Source of the DNA: Cycas panzhihuaensis
Taxonomy: Eukaryota > Cycadophyta
DNA: 64,000 nt
Direction of reading: 5' to 3'
NCBI GenBank assembly: GCA_023213395.1
Contig: CM041465.1
Coordinates: 51,405,741 to 51,469,740, forward strand
Shown here in pieces: positions 22,585 through 33,728 of this stretch. The translations under genes were made by a program, and so were the position numbers. The notes below the pieces were generated by a model. That model searched no databases and was not told where the DNA came from. It was given only the letters and a program-made list of their open reading frames with translations. How positions within the stretch are numbered: position 1 is the stretch's first letter; every line of letters starts with the position of its first letter.

Positions 22585-24131
22585 AGTGGAACCAACGCAT
22601 CATGAAGAGTACAAAGACTTGTACCATGAAGATGAAGCTTTAAAGGAAGAATTAGAGAACCTAGCGAAGGAAGACCTTCCCGGCTTGCTTGGAAGGATGG
22701 TCTACTTTTCAAAGGGGAGCACTCTATGTTCCATCAAAAGGAGACAAGATCAAGTGGCTTAGAGAAGCCCATACTTCTAAAGTAGTGGTCACTTTGGTAT
22801 AGAGAAGACTTTAGCAAACTTGAGAAGATATGTTGTATGGCCAAAAATGCAAAATGATGTCAAAAAATATGTAAAAGGATGTGTAATGTGTAATACTTCT
22901 AAGCCTTCTTCTAGAAAATTAGGATTGTATACACCACTTCCTATTCCCACTAGGCCTTGGGAAAGTATCTCCATTGATTTTTAGGGGACTTCCCATGACT
23001 AGGAAGGGACATGATTATCTCTTTGTTGTTGTAGATAGGTTTAGTAAAATGATATGTCTAATACCTTGTAAGAAGACAATCACAGTGCAGAGGCAATGAA
23101 TTATTCTTCGAGCATGTATGGAAGAATTTTGGCTTGCCTTCTTCCATCATTTCGCATCGAAACACTCGATTCCTTTCATCATTTTGGAAGTCACTATGGG
23201 AGATGATGGATACCAAATTGAAGAGGAGTACAAGTTTCCATCCTCAAACAGATGGACAAACCAAGTAGTGAATGTAACTTTGGTACATCTATTGAGGGGA
23301 TACAATTCCAAGCATCCAAAGACTTGGGATGAATCATTGGGTTTTCTACAATTTGCTTTTAATAGAGCAATGCATGCATCACACTCTAAAGCACCTTTTG
23401 AAGTTTGTTTGGGATACTTACCTCAAAGTCCATTTGACTTAGAGTTTTCCATGCAAGATAAGGAAGGATCCGTCAAAGAGAAGGAGGAGCATGACAAGGC
23501 TTTAAGATACTTGGAGAAGATCCAGAAAGTCCACAAAGAAGTACATGATCAACTTCTAAGGACTCAACAAAAGTACAAGGAAAGACATGACAAGCATAGG
23601 CAAGAGTGTACTTTTCAAGAAGGAGATTTAGTATGGTTATACTTGAGCAAGGAGAGGTTAAAAGGAGAAGGCAAGAAACTCAAACCTATAAGGTATGGAC
23701 CATTCAAGATTTTGAGAAAAGTAGGTGGCAATGCTTTCCAACTTGATCTTCCACCTTATATACAAATATATTCAGTAGTAAATGTTGAATACTTAAAACT
23801 CTTTGAGCCCTCCATGCTAGATGAGGAACAGGACCGGTTTACTTTACCTTCAGTTGATGATTTGTATTTGGAAAGTGAGGAGCCTCTCAAGGAAGATTGT
23901 ATCTTAGAGAGAAAATCTACCAAAACAAGACATAAGACACATGAATCTTTCAGGATTGGAGTAGCAGGGCCAAGTGGTTTAGTAGGCAACAAGGAGAACA
24001 ACACTTCCCCCATCTCCAATTCTAAGCCAAACAGGAGTTGGCTATTTTCCAAGGAAGGGGGAGCCATGATCCAGGAGGATCTACCATATGTTTCTGAGGA
24101 TGCGGAAAATTCTAGGCATTGGTATAACTGA
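22585..24131 (+). pseudogene. Gypsy-C: integrase
   Basis: The zinc region runs from HTSK..GHFG (about 22770) to CVMCNTSKP (about 22880). The core starts at SIDF (about 22970) with the first Asp. The second Asp, near 23158, is Asn (RNTRF). The catalytic Glu codon near 23260 reads Lys, and a frame change is at the same spot. From 23118 one open frame runs to the stop. It has WDESLGFLQFAFNRAMH and the GPFKILRKVGGNAFQLDLP block typical of gypsy integrase C-termini. Two lost catalytic residues mean it cannot work. Confidence 0.92.
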
Positions 24132-25119
24132 AAGAGATATGGCCAAATGGTATCAAAATTATATGAAATTTTGTGTAAAGGGAGAAGACACATCCCACTA
24201 GATGTGTACAAAAGGTGGGGTTCAGAAAATATCATTTGATTAGAATTCAAGCCTTGTTTTTGCATAAAATTAATCCCACAGCTAGCAGAAAAAACAGAAA
24301 ATATATATTATCATTATATGAATAGAAATATGGCCAAATGACATCCAAATGAGCTAAAATTTTGAGGAAGTGGAGGAGACATGCGTTCCTATACGTGTAC
24401 CAAATTTGAGCTTGATTGGAGTCCGTTAAGGTCAGTTACAAGCTACAACTTTTAAGAATTGCATGAAGGCCACTTGGACAGCAGAAAAACAGCAAATACA
24501 TATTATTATTAAATGAATAAAAATGCAGTCAAATGACATCCAAATGAGCTAAAATTTTGAGGAAGCGGAGGGGACATGCGTTCCTATACGTGTACCAAAT
24601 TTGAGCCAAATTGGAGTCCGTTAAGATCTGTTACAAGCTGCAACTTTTTAAGAATTGCATAAAGGCCACTTGGACAACATGCATTCTGGTGGTTAATGGT
24701 TATACTTGCATGATTGCCACTTGTTAAACATGCAATTCTGGTTTCTTTCTATAAATTGAGCCCTACTACAGGTTAGAGAGGTGGTTCTTGGAGACTTGAC
24801 TTGGGAAGCATCCTTGGAGAGGCATTTGGAGGGTTGGAGTCCCCCTTATGGTATAATTGTAACATTTATTCCTTGTAATTTTACCATTCTTTTGCTAGTT
24901 GATTTCTCCACCATTAAATGGAGATTTTCATGGTTTAATAAAAGTATTGCTCCTCATACTTTTGGATCAATGCCAAGAATAAATTATTTGGCGTAGAATT
25001 TTCCTTTCATGGGCTCGTTGTTGTTTTGATGTTATTGAGATTTCTACACTAACTCCTAGGATCTCAAGGAGAAAAGGTTGATAATTGACTTCATCACCAA
25101 CTAAGCTCTTTTGGGATCA
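24067..25119 (+). repeat. Gypsy-C 3' LTR
   Basis: 1053 bp, paired with 18417-19467. The TATA box is at 24750-24756. The gag-pol frame ends inside the LTR at 24131. Confidence 0.95.
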
Positions 25120-25124
25120 AGGAC

Positions 25125-25857
25125 CGAGAACATAAAAGAGAAGAAAACAAGAAGACAAAGATACAAGAAGGGAAACGAAAGATGGAAGAAGAGCCAACCA
25201 CAAGTAGTCAAGAAGCAAATCAACCGGTAGAGCAGCCAAGGACAACTGCAACATTAAAATGTGAGTAGGAAGAATGAAAAAAGTGGAGGAAATTGGCAGC
25301 AAAAAAGAGGCGGTAAGAAATCTTAAAATTTCTAAATAATCAAGCACCTGAAGTAGAATTTGATCAGTCTGAAGATTTTCTGGAGGAGAGGCTGGACTCA
25401 ATGAGCTATGACCCTCAAGACGTTACACAGTGGAAGACTTCCTTCCTGGCAAAAGTAACCAAACAACTCCTGACTGAGTTAGAGTAGAGAAACAAAAGAC
25501 CCTCGCTAGACATGCAGAGAATCCAATAGCTTGACGAAAAATTGGCAGCCACAGAAGCTTCGTTTAGAATTCTTGAAAAAGTTCATCATGGGTTGGGTTA
25601 AGAGCATAGATGCCATTACTTATAAGGTGCAAGCGTTCAAAGCTTGCTTCAATTGTGAGACAAAAGATGATGGTAAACATGCCCAAAGATTTTGGAGTAA
25701 AATCCACAATTTACGGCAGGAATTGGCTAGAATTGAGCAATTATACAATGAGGCAACCGAAGAAATTGAACAGATTCGTAGAGAAGAAAAGCCTACTATG
25801 GCAGAGTTAGATGCATTGTTGGATGTTGCTATTTTAGTGGATCATTGCCAGTCATAG
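25125..25857 (+). pseudogene. Gypsy-B: extra coding region downstream of integrase, part 2
   Basis: This is the continuation of part 1 after the AGGAC duplication. It is strongly charged at first (KMEEEPTTSSQEANQPVEQP) and then shows VEFDQSEDFLEERLDSM. A shift near 25520 leads to an open frame (25531-25857) with a heptad-like helical end, IHNLRQELARIEQLYNEATE, and a stop at 25855. The end could form a coiled coil. Part 1 and part 2 together span about 1.6 kb of former coding sequence, followed by about 200 bp up to the 3' LTR. Confidence 0.55.
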
Positions 25858-26116
25858 GGAGTATGAATTCCACCAACATTTGTGTGACTAGACCCAACCT
25901 ACATCCGACAAGTAATGAATAAGTTACACAAGGAAATGGAAGATGCACAATATGTATTGATTTTAAAAGATTTTTTTTGGGGGGGGGAAAGGAATTGGGT
26001 GAAAGAATTTTTTTTTTTGATGAAAACGAGTGAGGACACTCAGTTTTGTGATGGGGGAGATGTGTGCAGGTGAAATTGCATACACAGTTTTGAAAGAAAT
26101 TGTAATTAGGTCAGGT

Positions 26117-26425
26117 CATAGTTGAGTTGCAATTGCAATCTGATTGAAGTTAAGAGCAGTTGCGACTCGATTATAGTTAAGGCCGCAGTTGCAAGCAAAT
26201 CGCAGTTAGGGTCGCAATTGCGAGCAGATCGCAGTTGGGGTCACACTTGCGAGCAGATCATAGTTGGGGCCGCAATTGCGAGCAAATCGCAATTGCGAGT
26301 AAATCAAAGTTGGAGCTGCACTTACCATCTGATTGTAGTTCAAACAGTACAATCCAATCGTAGTTCGAGCCACGATTGCAATTAGATTGCAGTTGGAACC
26401 ATGATTGCTATCAAATTGTACTTGA
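26117..26425. repeat. Degenerate tandem repeats in Gypsy-B 3' LTR
   Basis: The same near-29-bp unit as 10017-10350, with a slightly different copy number, which explains part of the LTR length difference. Confidence 0.75.
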
Positions 26426-26635
26426 CGAAATGAAGAAGAACTGATCGTTGCCAATTATATTATACCAATTTATGTAACTAACGGTGATTGAAACCATTGA
26501 TTTTCTATGTATAAAATAATTGTGGGTCTAATGAGGAGATATAGTTAAAATAGGAAAATTTAAGAAGAGTTTGTATAGGGTTCTTCTTGCTGTAACAAAC
26601 TTGACGTTGCCATTATAACTCGTGTACTGTCGGGT

Positions 26636-26666
26636 CTGCATCTGGTTGTGAGAGGACCGGATGCAG
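26636..26666 (+). other. Hairpin in Gypsy-B 3' LTR
   Basis: Arms CTGCATCTGGT and ACCGGATGCAG pair over 11 bp (one G-T pair) around the loop TGTGAGAGG. The stem differs from that at 10580-10606 at two adjacent pairs, with both sides changed. Confidence 0.7.
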
Positions 26667-26778
26667 TTCTCTGTTCTAATGACATTATGTTTTGCATCAG
26701 ATCGGGTATTCCTTGTTCATGCTTTATCTAGTTTTGTTTGTAGTTATTATGGATAGATAGAGTGATGTACACACTTAC

Positions 26779-27480
26779 ATGCATTTTGCTAGCAATGGGA
26801 TCATAGATTCTGTAGGCTTTGCTATCAATAACATACCCAATAAAAATGCATTTGAGGCTTTTGTCATCAAATTTTTGTTGTCTTTCTTGAGGAATGTGCA
26901 TGTAAGATGTGCACCCAAAAGTGTCTAGATGGCTAACCATTGGCTTCTGACCAGTCCAAGCCTCCCCGAGTGTCATGTTCCAACCTACAGTACTAGAACT
27001 ATGATTGGACAAGACAAGTAAGTAGTAGTTTGAAGTGCTTCTACCCAATATGATTAAGTGAGGCCTTTTGTTTGCATCATGGCTTTTGCTTTATTGACAA
27101 GTGTCTTGTTCATGCATTCTACCACACCATTCTGTTGAAGTGTATGCGGTGCAAAAAATTGTTGCTTAATGCCATTTTGAGTGCAAAACTGGTTGAACTC
27201 CTTAGACGTGTATTCACCACTATTGTCAGACCGAAAGACTTTGAGTTGCATGTTTGACTCTTTCTCAACTGGAAATTTAAATTCCTTAAATAATTGCATT
27301 TTAAAAAGTATACCCACACTTTATATGAGAAGTCGTCAATAAAAGTGATGAAGTAGAGTGCACCTCCAAGGGATTGAGTGGACATGAGTCCATGTATGTC
27401 TGAATGTACAAGTTGTAACAAGCTTTGAGCTCTCCATGCTTTACCTTTTGGAAATGGTTCCCTATGCTATTTTCCCATCA
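26779..27480 (-). pseudogene. Copia-C: integrase
   Basis: Minus strand. The core starts with LVHSDIHG (first Asp), followed by [18 protein letters not shown]. It then has [14 protein letters not shown] with the second Asp and [11 protein letters not shown] with the Glu, so the catalytic triad is present. The C-terminal part has WTGQKPMVSHLDTFGC and KCIFIGYVIDSKAYRIYDP, up to the point where Gypsy-B inserted. Shifts near 27120 and 27300 and some internal loss near 27054 break it. Confidence 0.92.
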
Positions 27481-27840
27481 AACAAACTTCACAAAGGCAT
27501 TTTTACACATTGAGATCTTGGGTAAGCCATATACCATGTTCAATTTGAACATCAACTTCATGTTATCTAGATTCAAGCGACCTAGTCTCTCATGCCACAA
27601 TTGATCTTTACTTTCTGAATGTGACACCAAATCATGAGAGTCACCAGGTATTGCATCTAATTTGTAGAGGCCATGATCTTCATGACCAATAGCAAGAACC
27701 CGGTCTTGTTTATCTTTGATTATACATTTTCCATTTTTATAAAGTACACTCATTTGTTATTTATCCAACTAACTAATAGAAGTAAGTTTCTAGACATGCC
27801 AGGGACTAGAAACGCATTGCCACTAGGAAATGTTTAAGTA
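27481..27840 (-). pseudogene. Copia-C: pre-integrase domain
   Basis: Minus strand open frame (27753-27478). It starts at MSVLYKNGKCIIKDKQDRVL and has the LWHERLGRLNLDNM block of the gag-pre-integrase domain, then CKNAFVKF. A stop near 27770 separates it from the protease part on its right. Confidence 0.88.
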
Positions 27841-27844
27841 GGGG

Positions 27845-28113
27845 TTTATTCATTGTCAATAAAAGCCACTTTGCCAACTCCCGAAATTCCCATAATGACA
27901 TTATCCCCAAGAGTCATTGTTTGACACTTGTTGTCTTGAATACCAATCAACAAATTAGCATTACCAACCATGTGACAGGATGCAGTTGAATTGACAACCC
28001 AAGTGTTGTTGTTTTTATAGTTGCCAAAGGCACAAAACAACCTTTCATTTTGATCATGTTGTGTAATGTGGCTTTGATTGCTACCACGAAATGCCCCACG
28101 TTGATTGCCACTT
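27845..28113 (-). pseudogene. Copia-C: protease
   Basis: Minus strand. TWVVNSTASCHMVGNANLL matches the copia protease active site, but Asn-Ser-Thr stands where Asp-Ser-Gly is expected, so it would be inactive. LGDNVIMGISGVGKVAF follows. The right end is the Gypsy-D insertion point, and gag resumes at 33729. Confidence 0.88.
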
Positions 28114-28612
28114 TGTAATATTCCCACTATCAAGAAATCGACACCAGTTTAGTTTGACTAACTTCCAACATTTACTTTGGTCAACCTTATTATACAGTTT
28201 AGTCTAGTTGACTTCAGATGCTTACTTTGGCCAACACCAATAAACTATTATGGCCAACTTCTCAAGTAGCATTCTAGCTGCCTATTTATAGGGCATTTCA
28301 ACCTAAGATTGGACATTAGTTTTGGAGGTACATATCTACCATTATTTTGGCCTTAAGGGCAGCTTTAGGAGGATGCCTCACCTTGAAGAGAAAGCCCGCA
28401 ATTAGGGCTTTTTGCCTATTATCAATTGGTAACTATGTACATACATTATTGGTATTATTTTCATCTTAATATTCAACAGTGCTTGATCATTAGCTATAAA
28501 TATCATACTTTTATTTCAATACTTGCTTTTAGTATTGTTTTATCTATGCAAATAGCCTTATGCATGGATATTATTTGTGTGTAAGGTGTGAATTCCCCTT
28601 ACAATTCTCACA
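28114..28612 (+). repeat. Gypsy-D 5' LTR
   Basis: 499 bp. It is paired with 33229-33723, sharing GGCTGCCTATTTATAGGG (TATA-like), TTTTGGCCTTAA and GCATGGATATTAT. Confidence 0.92.
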
Positions 28613-28614
28613 AG

Positions 28615-28626
28615 TAGTATCAGAGC
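28615..28626 (+). other. Gypsy-D primer-binding site
   Basis: TAGTATCAGAGC, one change from the initiator tRNA-Met type, 2 bp after the LTR. Confidence 0.88.
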
Positions 28627-28989
28627 TTCATTGTCAAGGCATCCCTTAGGAGCAACTCATGGCAGAATAGCAACCAGTTCTGTGGTGACCAACTAAGAAA
28701 ACGGGCCAATTTTTTTTTCCCTTATAAAGAAGCTAAGATTCAGGAAAAGACTTGTGCTACAAAAGATAGTGAACCAATCGTCAGTAGCAATAGAGGACGT
28801 AGGGTAGATACCATGAATGATGACATAACACATATAAGAAATGATATAAAAAATCTTAGAGAAATAATCAATGGAACGATACAAAGAATTTTTTTAAGAG
28901 AGAGGAGGAGCTCAAGGATGAGGTAGGAGCATCCCGATAAGGGGGAGAAAATTGTTGAGAAAGGGATCAAGAGGAGTGGCAAGATAGGC

Positions 28990-29740
28990 CAAGCCAAGGG
29001 CTCAAGGGTACTAAATTCCTTCTAGAGAAATTTGACCCAAAGAAGTCAAGAGACATCCACAATTGGATAATCTAAATGGAGATCTATTTTCAGACAAACA
29101 TTCTATTGGTGAAAGAACAAAATCCTTGTGGCATCCCTTCATTTATATGGAATATCCCTTAAGTGGTTCCACTCGTGGAATAGGGTCTATGATGCAACGA
29201 AACATTGCAATTGGGTTTTCTTGAGAGCAAGACTCATAGAACAATACAAAGACACATGGAACATAGACTATTTCGCCCAACTTATGTGTTTACGACAAAT
29301 TGGATCAGTGCAAGCCTATACTAAGCAATTTCAAACTCTACACAGCCTAGTCAACAAGAATATTGAAGACAACTATATCAAAGACAACTACGCATACAAG
29401 TATATATCGTAGGACTGAGAGGAAACATTGAATTCTGCCTAAAGACAATGGGAGTAGTAACCTTAAGCGACACAATCTGCCATGCAAAGAATGTGGAGGA
29501 TGAATATTGAGAAGACAGAGTTATGTCCATCATAGCGAACCCCCCAGATATAAAATTCAAACTTCTCAACCCAACTAGAACCACTCAAGTATCAAAGTCA
29601 AGCCCCCACTTACAGAAGAAAGAGAAGAAGGGGCAATAGGGAGTAAATTTTTCAAAGCCAAGCATTTTAAGAGAAGAACTTGCTTTAGTTGTGAAGGGAA
29701 ATGGAATTGGGACCATAACTACCCAACAAAGAAGGTTTTT
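28990..29740 (+). pseudogene. Gypsy-D: gag
   Basis: The capsid-like core covers about 29010-29400: KFLLEKFDPKKSRDIHNW, then LYGISLKWFHSWNRV, LIEQYKDTWNID, LMCLRQIGSVQAYTKQF. A degraded zinc knuckle, CFSCEGKWNWDHNYP (about 29691), has lost its last Cys. Stops and shifts occur near 29075, 29160, 29410 and 29510. Confidence 0.88.
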
Positions 29741-30200
29741 ATGATCAACAATGAAGACATAGATATCCTGGATGAATTCAAACAAGAGTCGCTACCTGAA
29801 AATGATGAAGCAAATATTGAAAAACTACTTAAGACGGACACCAAAAATGTCCAGACATCATTGCAAGTAATTATAGGCAAAGTCAACACCCCTCAAATGC
29901 TACGATTCCAAGGAATGATAAAAAATGCAAAAATATCAATCCTAGTGGACAACGAGAGCACTCATAATTTCATTAATAAGTCAACGGCAAAAAAATTGGG
30001 TCTACCAATTCAACCACTCAATATATATCATGTCATTATTACTAACGGGAAGACTATGCCATGGAAAGGATATTGTCAAAATGTACACTTGCAAATAGTA
30101 GATTATTCCACCACTACATGCATGTTCATCATACCAATCAAAGTAGTTACATGGTTCTTGGAATTCAATGGTTACAAAATCTAGGGTATATTGTTACCAA
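29741..30200 (+). pseudogene. Gypsy-D: protease
   Basis: A 147-codon open frame. The active-site region ISILVDNESTHNFINKS (from about 29935) has Asn-Glu where Ser-Gly normally follows the catalytic Asp. It is followed by KKLGLPIQPLN and MPWKGYCQNVHLQI, as in chromovirus proteases. The frame continues after a TAG at 30182 and a shift. Confidence 0.85.
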
Positions 30201-31740
30201 TTATAAAACTCGTTTCATCAGTTTTTTTCAAAAAGAGCACATATATAAATTACAGGCTCCACCCACACCACCAACTCTATTGGTGACATCGCACCATATG
30301 GAGAAATTGTTGAGGAGAAACCCTGCTTCATACCTAATGACATGCTACAAGATCGCAATAGAGGATATTCTGATAGAGATACAAGCCCTCATTGACCAAT
30401 ACAACAAAGTCTTTGAGGAACCACTCCAAGGGTTACCCCCAGGCCATGGATGCGAACACCACATCGAGTTAACACCAAGAGCAGCATCGTAAACATCCAA
30501 CCATATCAGCACCCATATCACTTTAAGAAAGAGATCAAATGGATTATGCAAGAGCTCTTGCCACAAGGGTACATTACCCCCCAACATTAGCCCCTTTGCA
30601 TTGCCAGTTATATTAAGCCGAAAGAAAGATGGGCCATATCGTATGTGCATCAACCATCGAGGACTCAACAAGCTCACAATCAAGAACATGTACCCAATTC
30701 CCCAAATAGATGATCTATTGGACGAACTACACAAAGTGAAGTATTTTTCGAAGATCGATCCATGTTCAAGATATTATCAAATTTGCATTAAGGTGGAAGA
30801 TGCATACAAAACAACCTTCTACACCCACGAAGGGTTAATTGAATTCCCTGTTATGCCATTTGGTTTAACCAATGCTTCGGCCACATTGTAGAGCACAATG
30901 AACAAGGTACTTAAGCCCTTCTTATGCAAATTTGTGGTAATCTTCTTCGAAAACATTTTGATTTACAATTCAACATGGGAAGAACACGTAGAGCACATCA
31001 AGGCCATGCTACAAGTGCTAGGAGACAACCAATTCTTTGCAAACAAGAACAAATGCACCTTTCAATAAACAAAGCTAGAATATCTTGGACACGTTATCAC
31101 ACAAAAGGGTGTCAAAATGGATCCAAAAAAGGTCCAAGCCATCGTGGAATGGCCCACACCAAAAAATGTAATAGGTGTAAGAATTGTTTTAGGCATTGTC
31201 GGATTCCTGTGTTGATTTATTAAAGGATATGCCCATATCGCAACAACATTGACATATCAAACAAAAAATGATGCATTCACATGGAATCAACTAGTTAAGA
31301 AAGCATTTCAAGGATTGAAGACAACAATGGTCATAACTCCAATATTCGCAACACCAGACTTCAACTACCCATTCACCTTGGAATGCAACGCATCAAGAGT
31401 AAGATTAAGAGTTGTACTTCTCCAAGATGATCGACCATTAACATTAAAAAATCACAAGCTAAATGCAAAGGAGTGATTAAAACCTATTTACAATAAGGAA
31501 ATGTTGGCAATCATGCACACCACACACCAATGGCATCAATATTCACTAGGAAGCAAAATTGCAATCAAAACCAATCACGGTAGCCTCAAATACTTCCTAA
31601 ACAAAAAAACATTATTGGAAAAATAACAAAAATGGGTAAGTAAACTTCAAACATTTGATTTCAGCGTTATTTACAAAAAGGGAAAAGAAAACGTCATTAC
31701 AAATGCACTATCCCAAATCTTTGAGGATAGTACCAAGCAA
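30201..31740 (+). pseudogene. Gypsy-D: reverse transcriptase and RNase H
   Basis: The RT lead (FEEPLQGLPPGHGCEHHIEL) starts near 30412. Fingers and palm follow: PYRMCINHRGLNKLTIKN, IDDLLDELHKVKYFSKID, VMPFGLTNASATL. The catalytic box near 30946 reads FFEN instead of FFDD, so both metal-binding Asp are lost. RNase H (31250-31730) has LECNASRVRLRVVL with Asn for the first Asp, and NHGSLKYF. Stops at 30490, 30889, 31066, 31214 and 31474. Confidence 0.92.
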
Positions 31741-31789
31741 GAGGATATCTCCATGCAAGCCATTTCCATAGTTACTCCAAGGTGGATCG

Positions 31790-32990
31790 AAGAATTAATT
31801 CAAGAATATTGGAATGACCCAATATTCCAAAAAAGACTATAGGAGATCTACACTGGAGGAGCAACAAAGTATGAACTTAGAGGAAATCTGATCTTATGAA
31901 AGGGGAAGATCTTAGTACCAATTATGTTCTCAATCAAAACTAAGATCCTCTTCGAAGCTCATTCCACTCCAATAGTCAGACACATAGGGATTGACAAGAT
32001 GTATTTCCAAATTTAAAATACATTTTTCTAGAAAGGAATGAAAACGGATATCCACAAGTTCATTTTAGAATGCAATATATGTCAAAGAAATGAAAGTGAA
32101 AGTGTGAAGAGTCTCATATTACTCCAACCATTACATACATTGAAGCAGAAAGGGAAAGAAATTTTGATGGAATTCATAACAAGGCTCCCCAAATCAGAAG
32201 GTAAGGACGCAATCTTCGTCATAGTCAATCACCTAACCAAATATGCCCATTTTAGAGGAATCCAAGCAACAACCAAAGTAAGTCAAATCACTGAATTCTT
32301 CATCAAGGAGATCCATCATCTCCATGTATTCTCAAAGGTTGTAGTCAACAATTGCAATCCTAAATTCATAAGTAATTTCTAGTAGGAATTATTTAAGCTA
32401 GTCGACACAAAACTATCCATGAATATGGCCTACCACCCCTAGATGAATAGTCAAACAGAAGTAGAACACAAATGTCTAGAAGGATACCTACAAAATTTCA
32501 TGTTTGACAAATAATAACAATGGCACAAATGACTTCACTTGGCCGAATGGTGGTACAATACCACATACCACACAACCACTAAAACATCCTCATTCCAAGC
32601 ATTATACAACTTCGAACCCTCGTCCCTTTTTACTTGGGTAAAGATCTCACGAGTCCAACCTATTCAAGAATAATAGGAACAAATAGAGAGAACAATACAA
32701 ATACTCAAAGATAACCTAAATCTAGCCAAGAATCAAATGAGGCATCAAGCAAACTTACACAGAACCAACAGATCCTTTATGGCAGGAGATTTGGTCTTCT
32801 TAAGACTTCAACCTTATAAACAAGCCACAATGAAACAATCTAGTAAATACAAGTTACAACCATGATTCTTTGGACCATATCAAATTATAGACAAAGTAGG
32901 AGAAGTGGTGTACTGACTCAACTTGCCCCCAAGCAGTTGCATCCATAATGTCTTCCATGTCTCATGTCTCAAATAGAAGCTAGGACAAAC
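31790..32990 (+). pseudogene. Gypsy-D: integrase
   Basis: Zinc region: HSTPIVRHIG, then CNICQRNESE (about 32070). The core has MEFITRLPKSEG, where the first catalytic Asp is Glu. In VNNCNPKFISNF (about 32346) the second Asp is Asn. The C-terminal part with AGDLVFLRLQP and KVGEVVY runs to about 32940. Several stops interrupt it. Two changed catalytic residues make it inactive. Confidence 0.9.
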
Positions 32991-32999
32991 TATCACTCC

Positions 33000-33198
33000 A
33001 CAAACATATTTGCCAGCACTCAATAAAGAAAGTAAGATAATTATAGAACTGAAAGTCATCTTACAGATATAAACTAAGAAGTTATGCTCCAGAGAGATCC
33101 TGGAGTACCCAATAAAATGGAAGACCCTCAATCACAAAGAAGCAACATGGGAGTCTCAGAAATGGTATCGGCAACATCTGAACCTTCCCATGTTTTAA
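33000..33198 (+). pseudogene. Gypsy-D: chromodomain
   Basis: IIIELKVILQI, then KLCSREILEYPIKWKTLNHK and ATWESQKWY follow the same aromatic pattern as 7472-7622 in Gypsy-A. One stop lies at about 33069. It lies just before the polypurine tract. Confidence 0.85.
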
Positions 33199-33228
33199 AG
33201 GCAAAGCATGTTTTCAAGGAGAGGGACT

Positions 33229-33723
33229 TGTAGCGATCTCACTACTAGGAAACCGACCCCAGGTCAATCTAGTCAACTTCCAATATTTACTCTGGCCAAC
33301 CTTATTAGACAGTTCAATCTGGCTGACTTCAATTGCTTACTTTGGCTGACTCAGCAAACTATTCTAGTTGACTTCTCAACTAACATTTTGGCTGCCTATT
33401 TATAGGGATTTTTGACCTAGGCTTGGACATCACTTTTGAAGCTACAAAACTACCATTATTTTGGCCTTAATAGCAACTTTGGGAGGATGACTCTCCCTAA
33501 AGAGGAAGCCTGCGGTTACAGATTTTGGCCTATTAGTTGGTAATAGTGTGCATCATTATTGGTATGATTTTCATCTTATAATATTTAGTACTTTTTAATC
33601 ATTAGTTGTGATATCATACTTGTATTTCAATACTTGCCTTTAGTACTATTTTATCTGTGCAAATAGCCTTGTGCATGGATATTATCTGTATGTAAGGTGT
33701 AAATTCCCCTTAGAATTCCCACA
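33229..33723 (+). repeat. Gypsy-D 3' LTR
   Basis: 495 bp. It begins TGTAGCGATC after the purine tract and ends CCCACA before the CGCTT duplication. Confidence 0.92.
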
Positions 33724-33728
33724 CGCTT

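Larger units (their letters stand above)
18417..25119 (+). mobile_element. Gypsy-C: full-length Ty3/gypsy element nested in Gypsy-B
   Basis: LTRs 18417-19467 and 24067-25119 (TGATCC...GGATCA) are flanked by AGGAC at 18412-18416 and 25120-25124. The initiator-Met primer-binding site starts at 19473. A purine tract (AAGGAAGGGGGAGCCA) precedes the 3' LTR. The interior encodes gag and pol with stops and shifts. By eye the LTRs differ at roughly 20 positions in about 1050, so this is a fairly young insertion. Total length is 6703 bp. Confidence 0.96.
9957..26773 (+). mobile_element. Gypsy-B: Ty3/gypsy element with extra coding parts, inserted in Copia-C
   Basis: LTRs at 9957-10715 and 26061-26773 (TGTGTG...CACA) are flanked by CTTGC (9952-9956) and CTTAC (26774-26778), a target duplication with one change. 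Both flanks are Copia-C integrase-linker sequence. In order it carries gag, protease, two gag-like segments, reverse transcriptase, RNase H, integrase, a long extra coding region and a purine tract (about 26051-26060). Gypsy-C sits inside the extra region. Without Gypsy-C and its TSD copy the element is about 10.1 kb. It is decayed throughout, with moderately diverged LTRs. Confidence 0.93.
26061..26773 (+). repeat. Gypsy-B 3' LTR
   Basis: 713 bp, paired with 9957-10715. The purine tract ATGGGGGAGA lies at its left edge. It carries the tandem block (26117-26425), a TATA box (26510-26516) and the hairpin at 26636-26666. Confidence 0.92.
28114..33723 (+). mobile_element. Gypsy-D: chromodomain-type Ty3/gypsy element nested in Copia-C
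   Basis: LTRs 28114-28612 and 33229-33723 (TGTAAT/TGTAGC...CACA) are flanked by CACTT (28109-28113) and CGCTT (33724-33728). On both sides lies Copia-C gag/protease linker. The primer-binding site is at 28615-28626. The purine tract AGGAGAGGGACT precedes the 3' LTR. The interior encodes gag, protease, RT, RNase H, integrase and a chromodomain, all broken. It is a relative of Gypsy-A. Length is 5610 bp. Confidence 0.94.

Noticed and set aside
25974-26024. T-run, G-run and second T-run as a polypurine tract
   Set aside because: It lies some 40-80 bp before the LTR and is pyrimidine-rich. The real tract is the ATGGGGGAGA that adjoins the 3' LTR.
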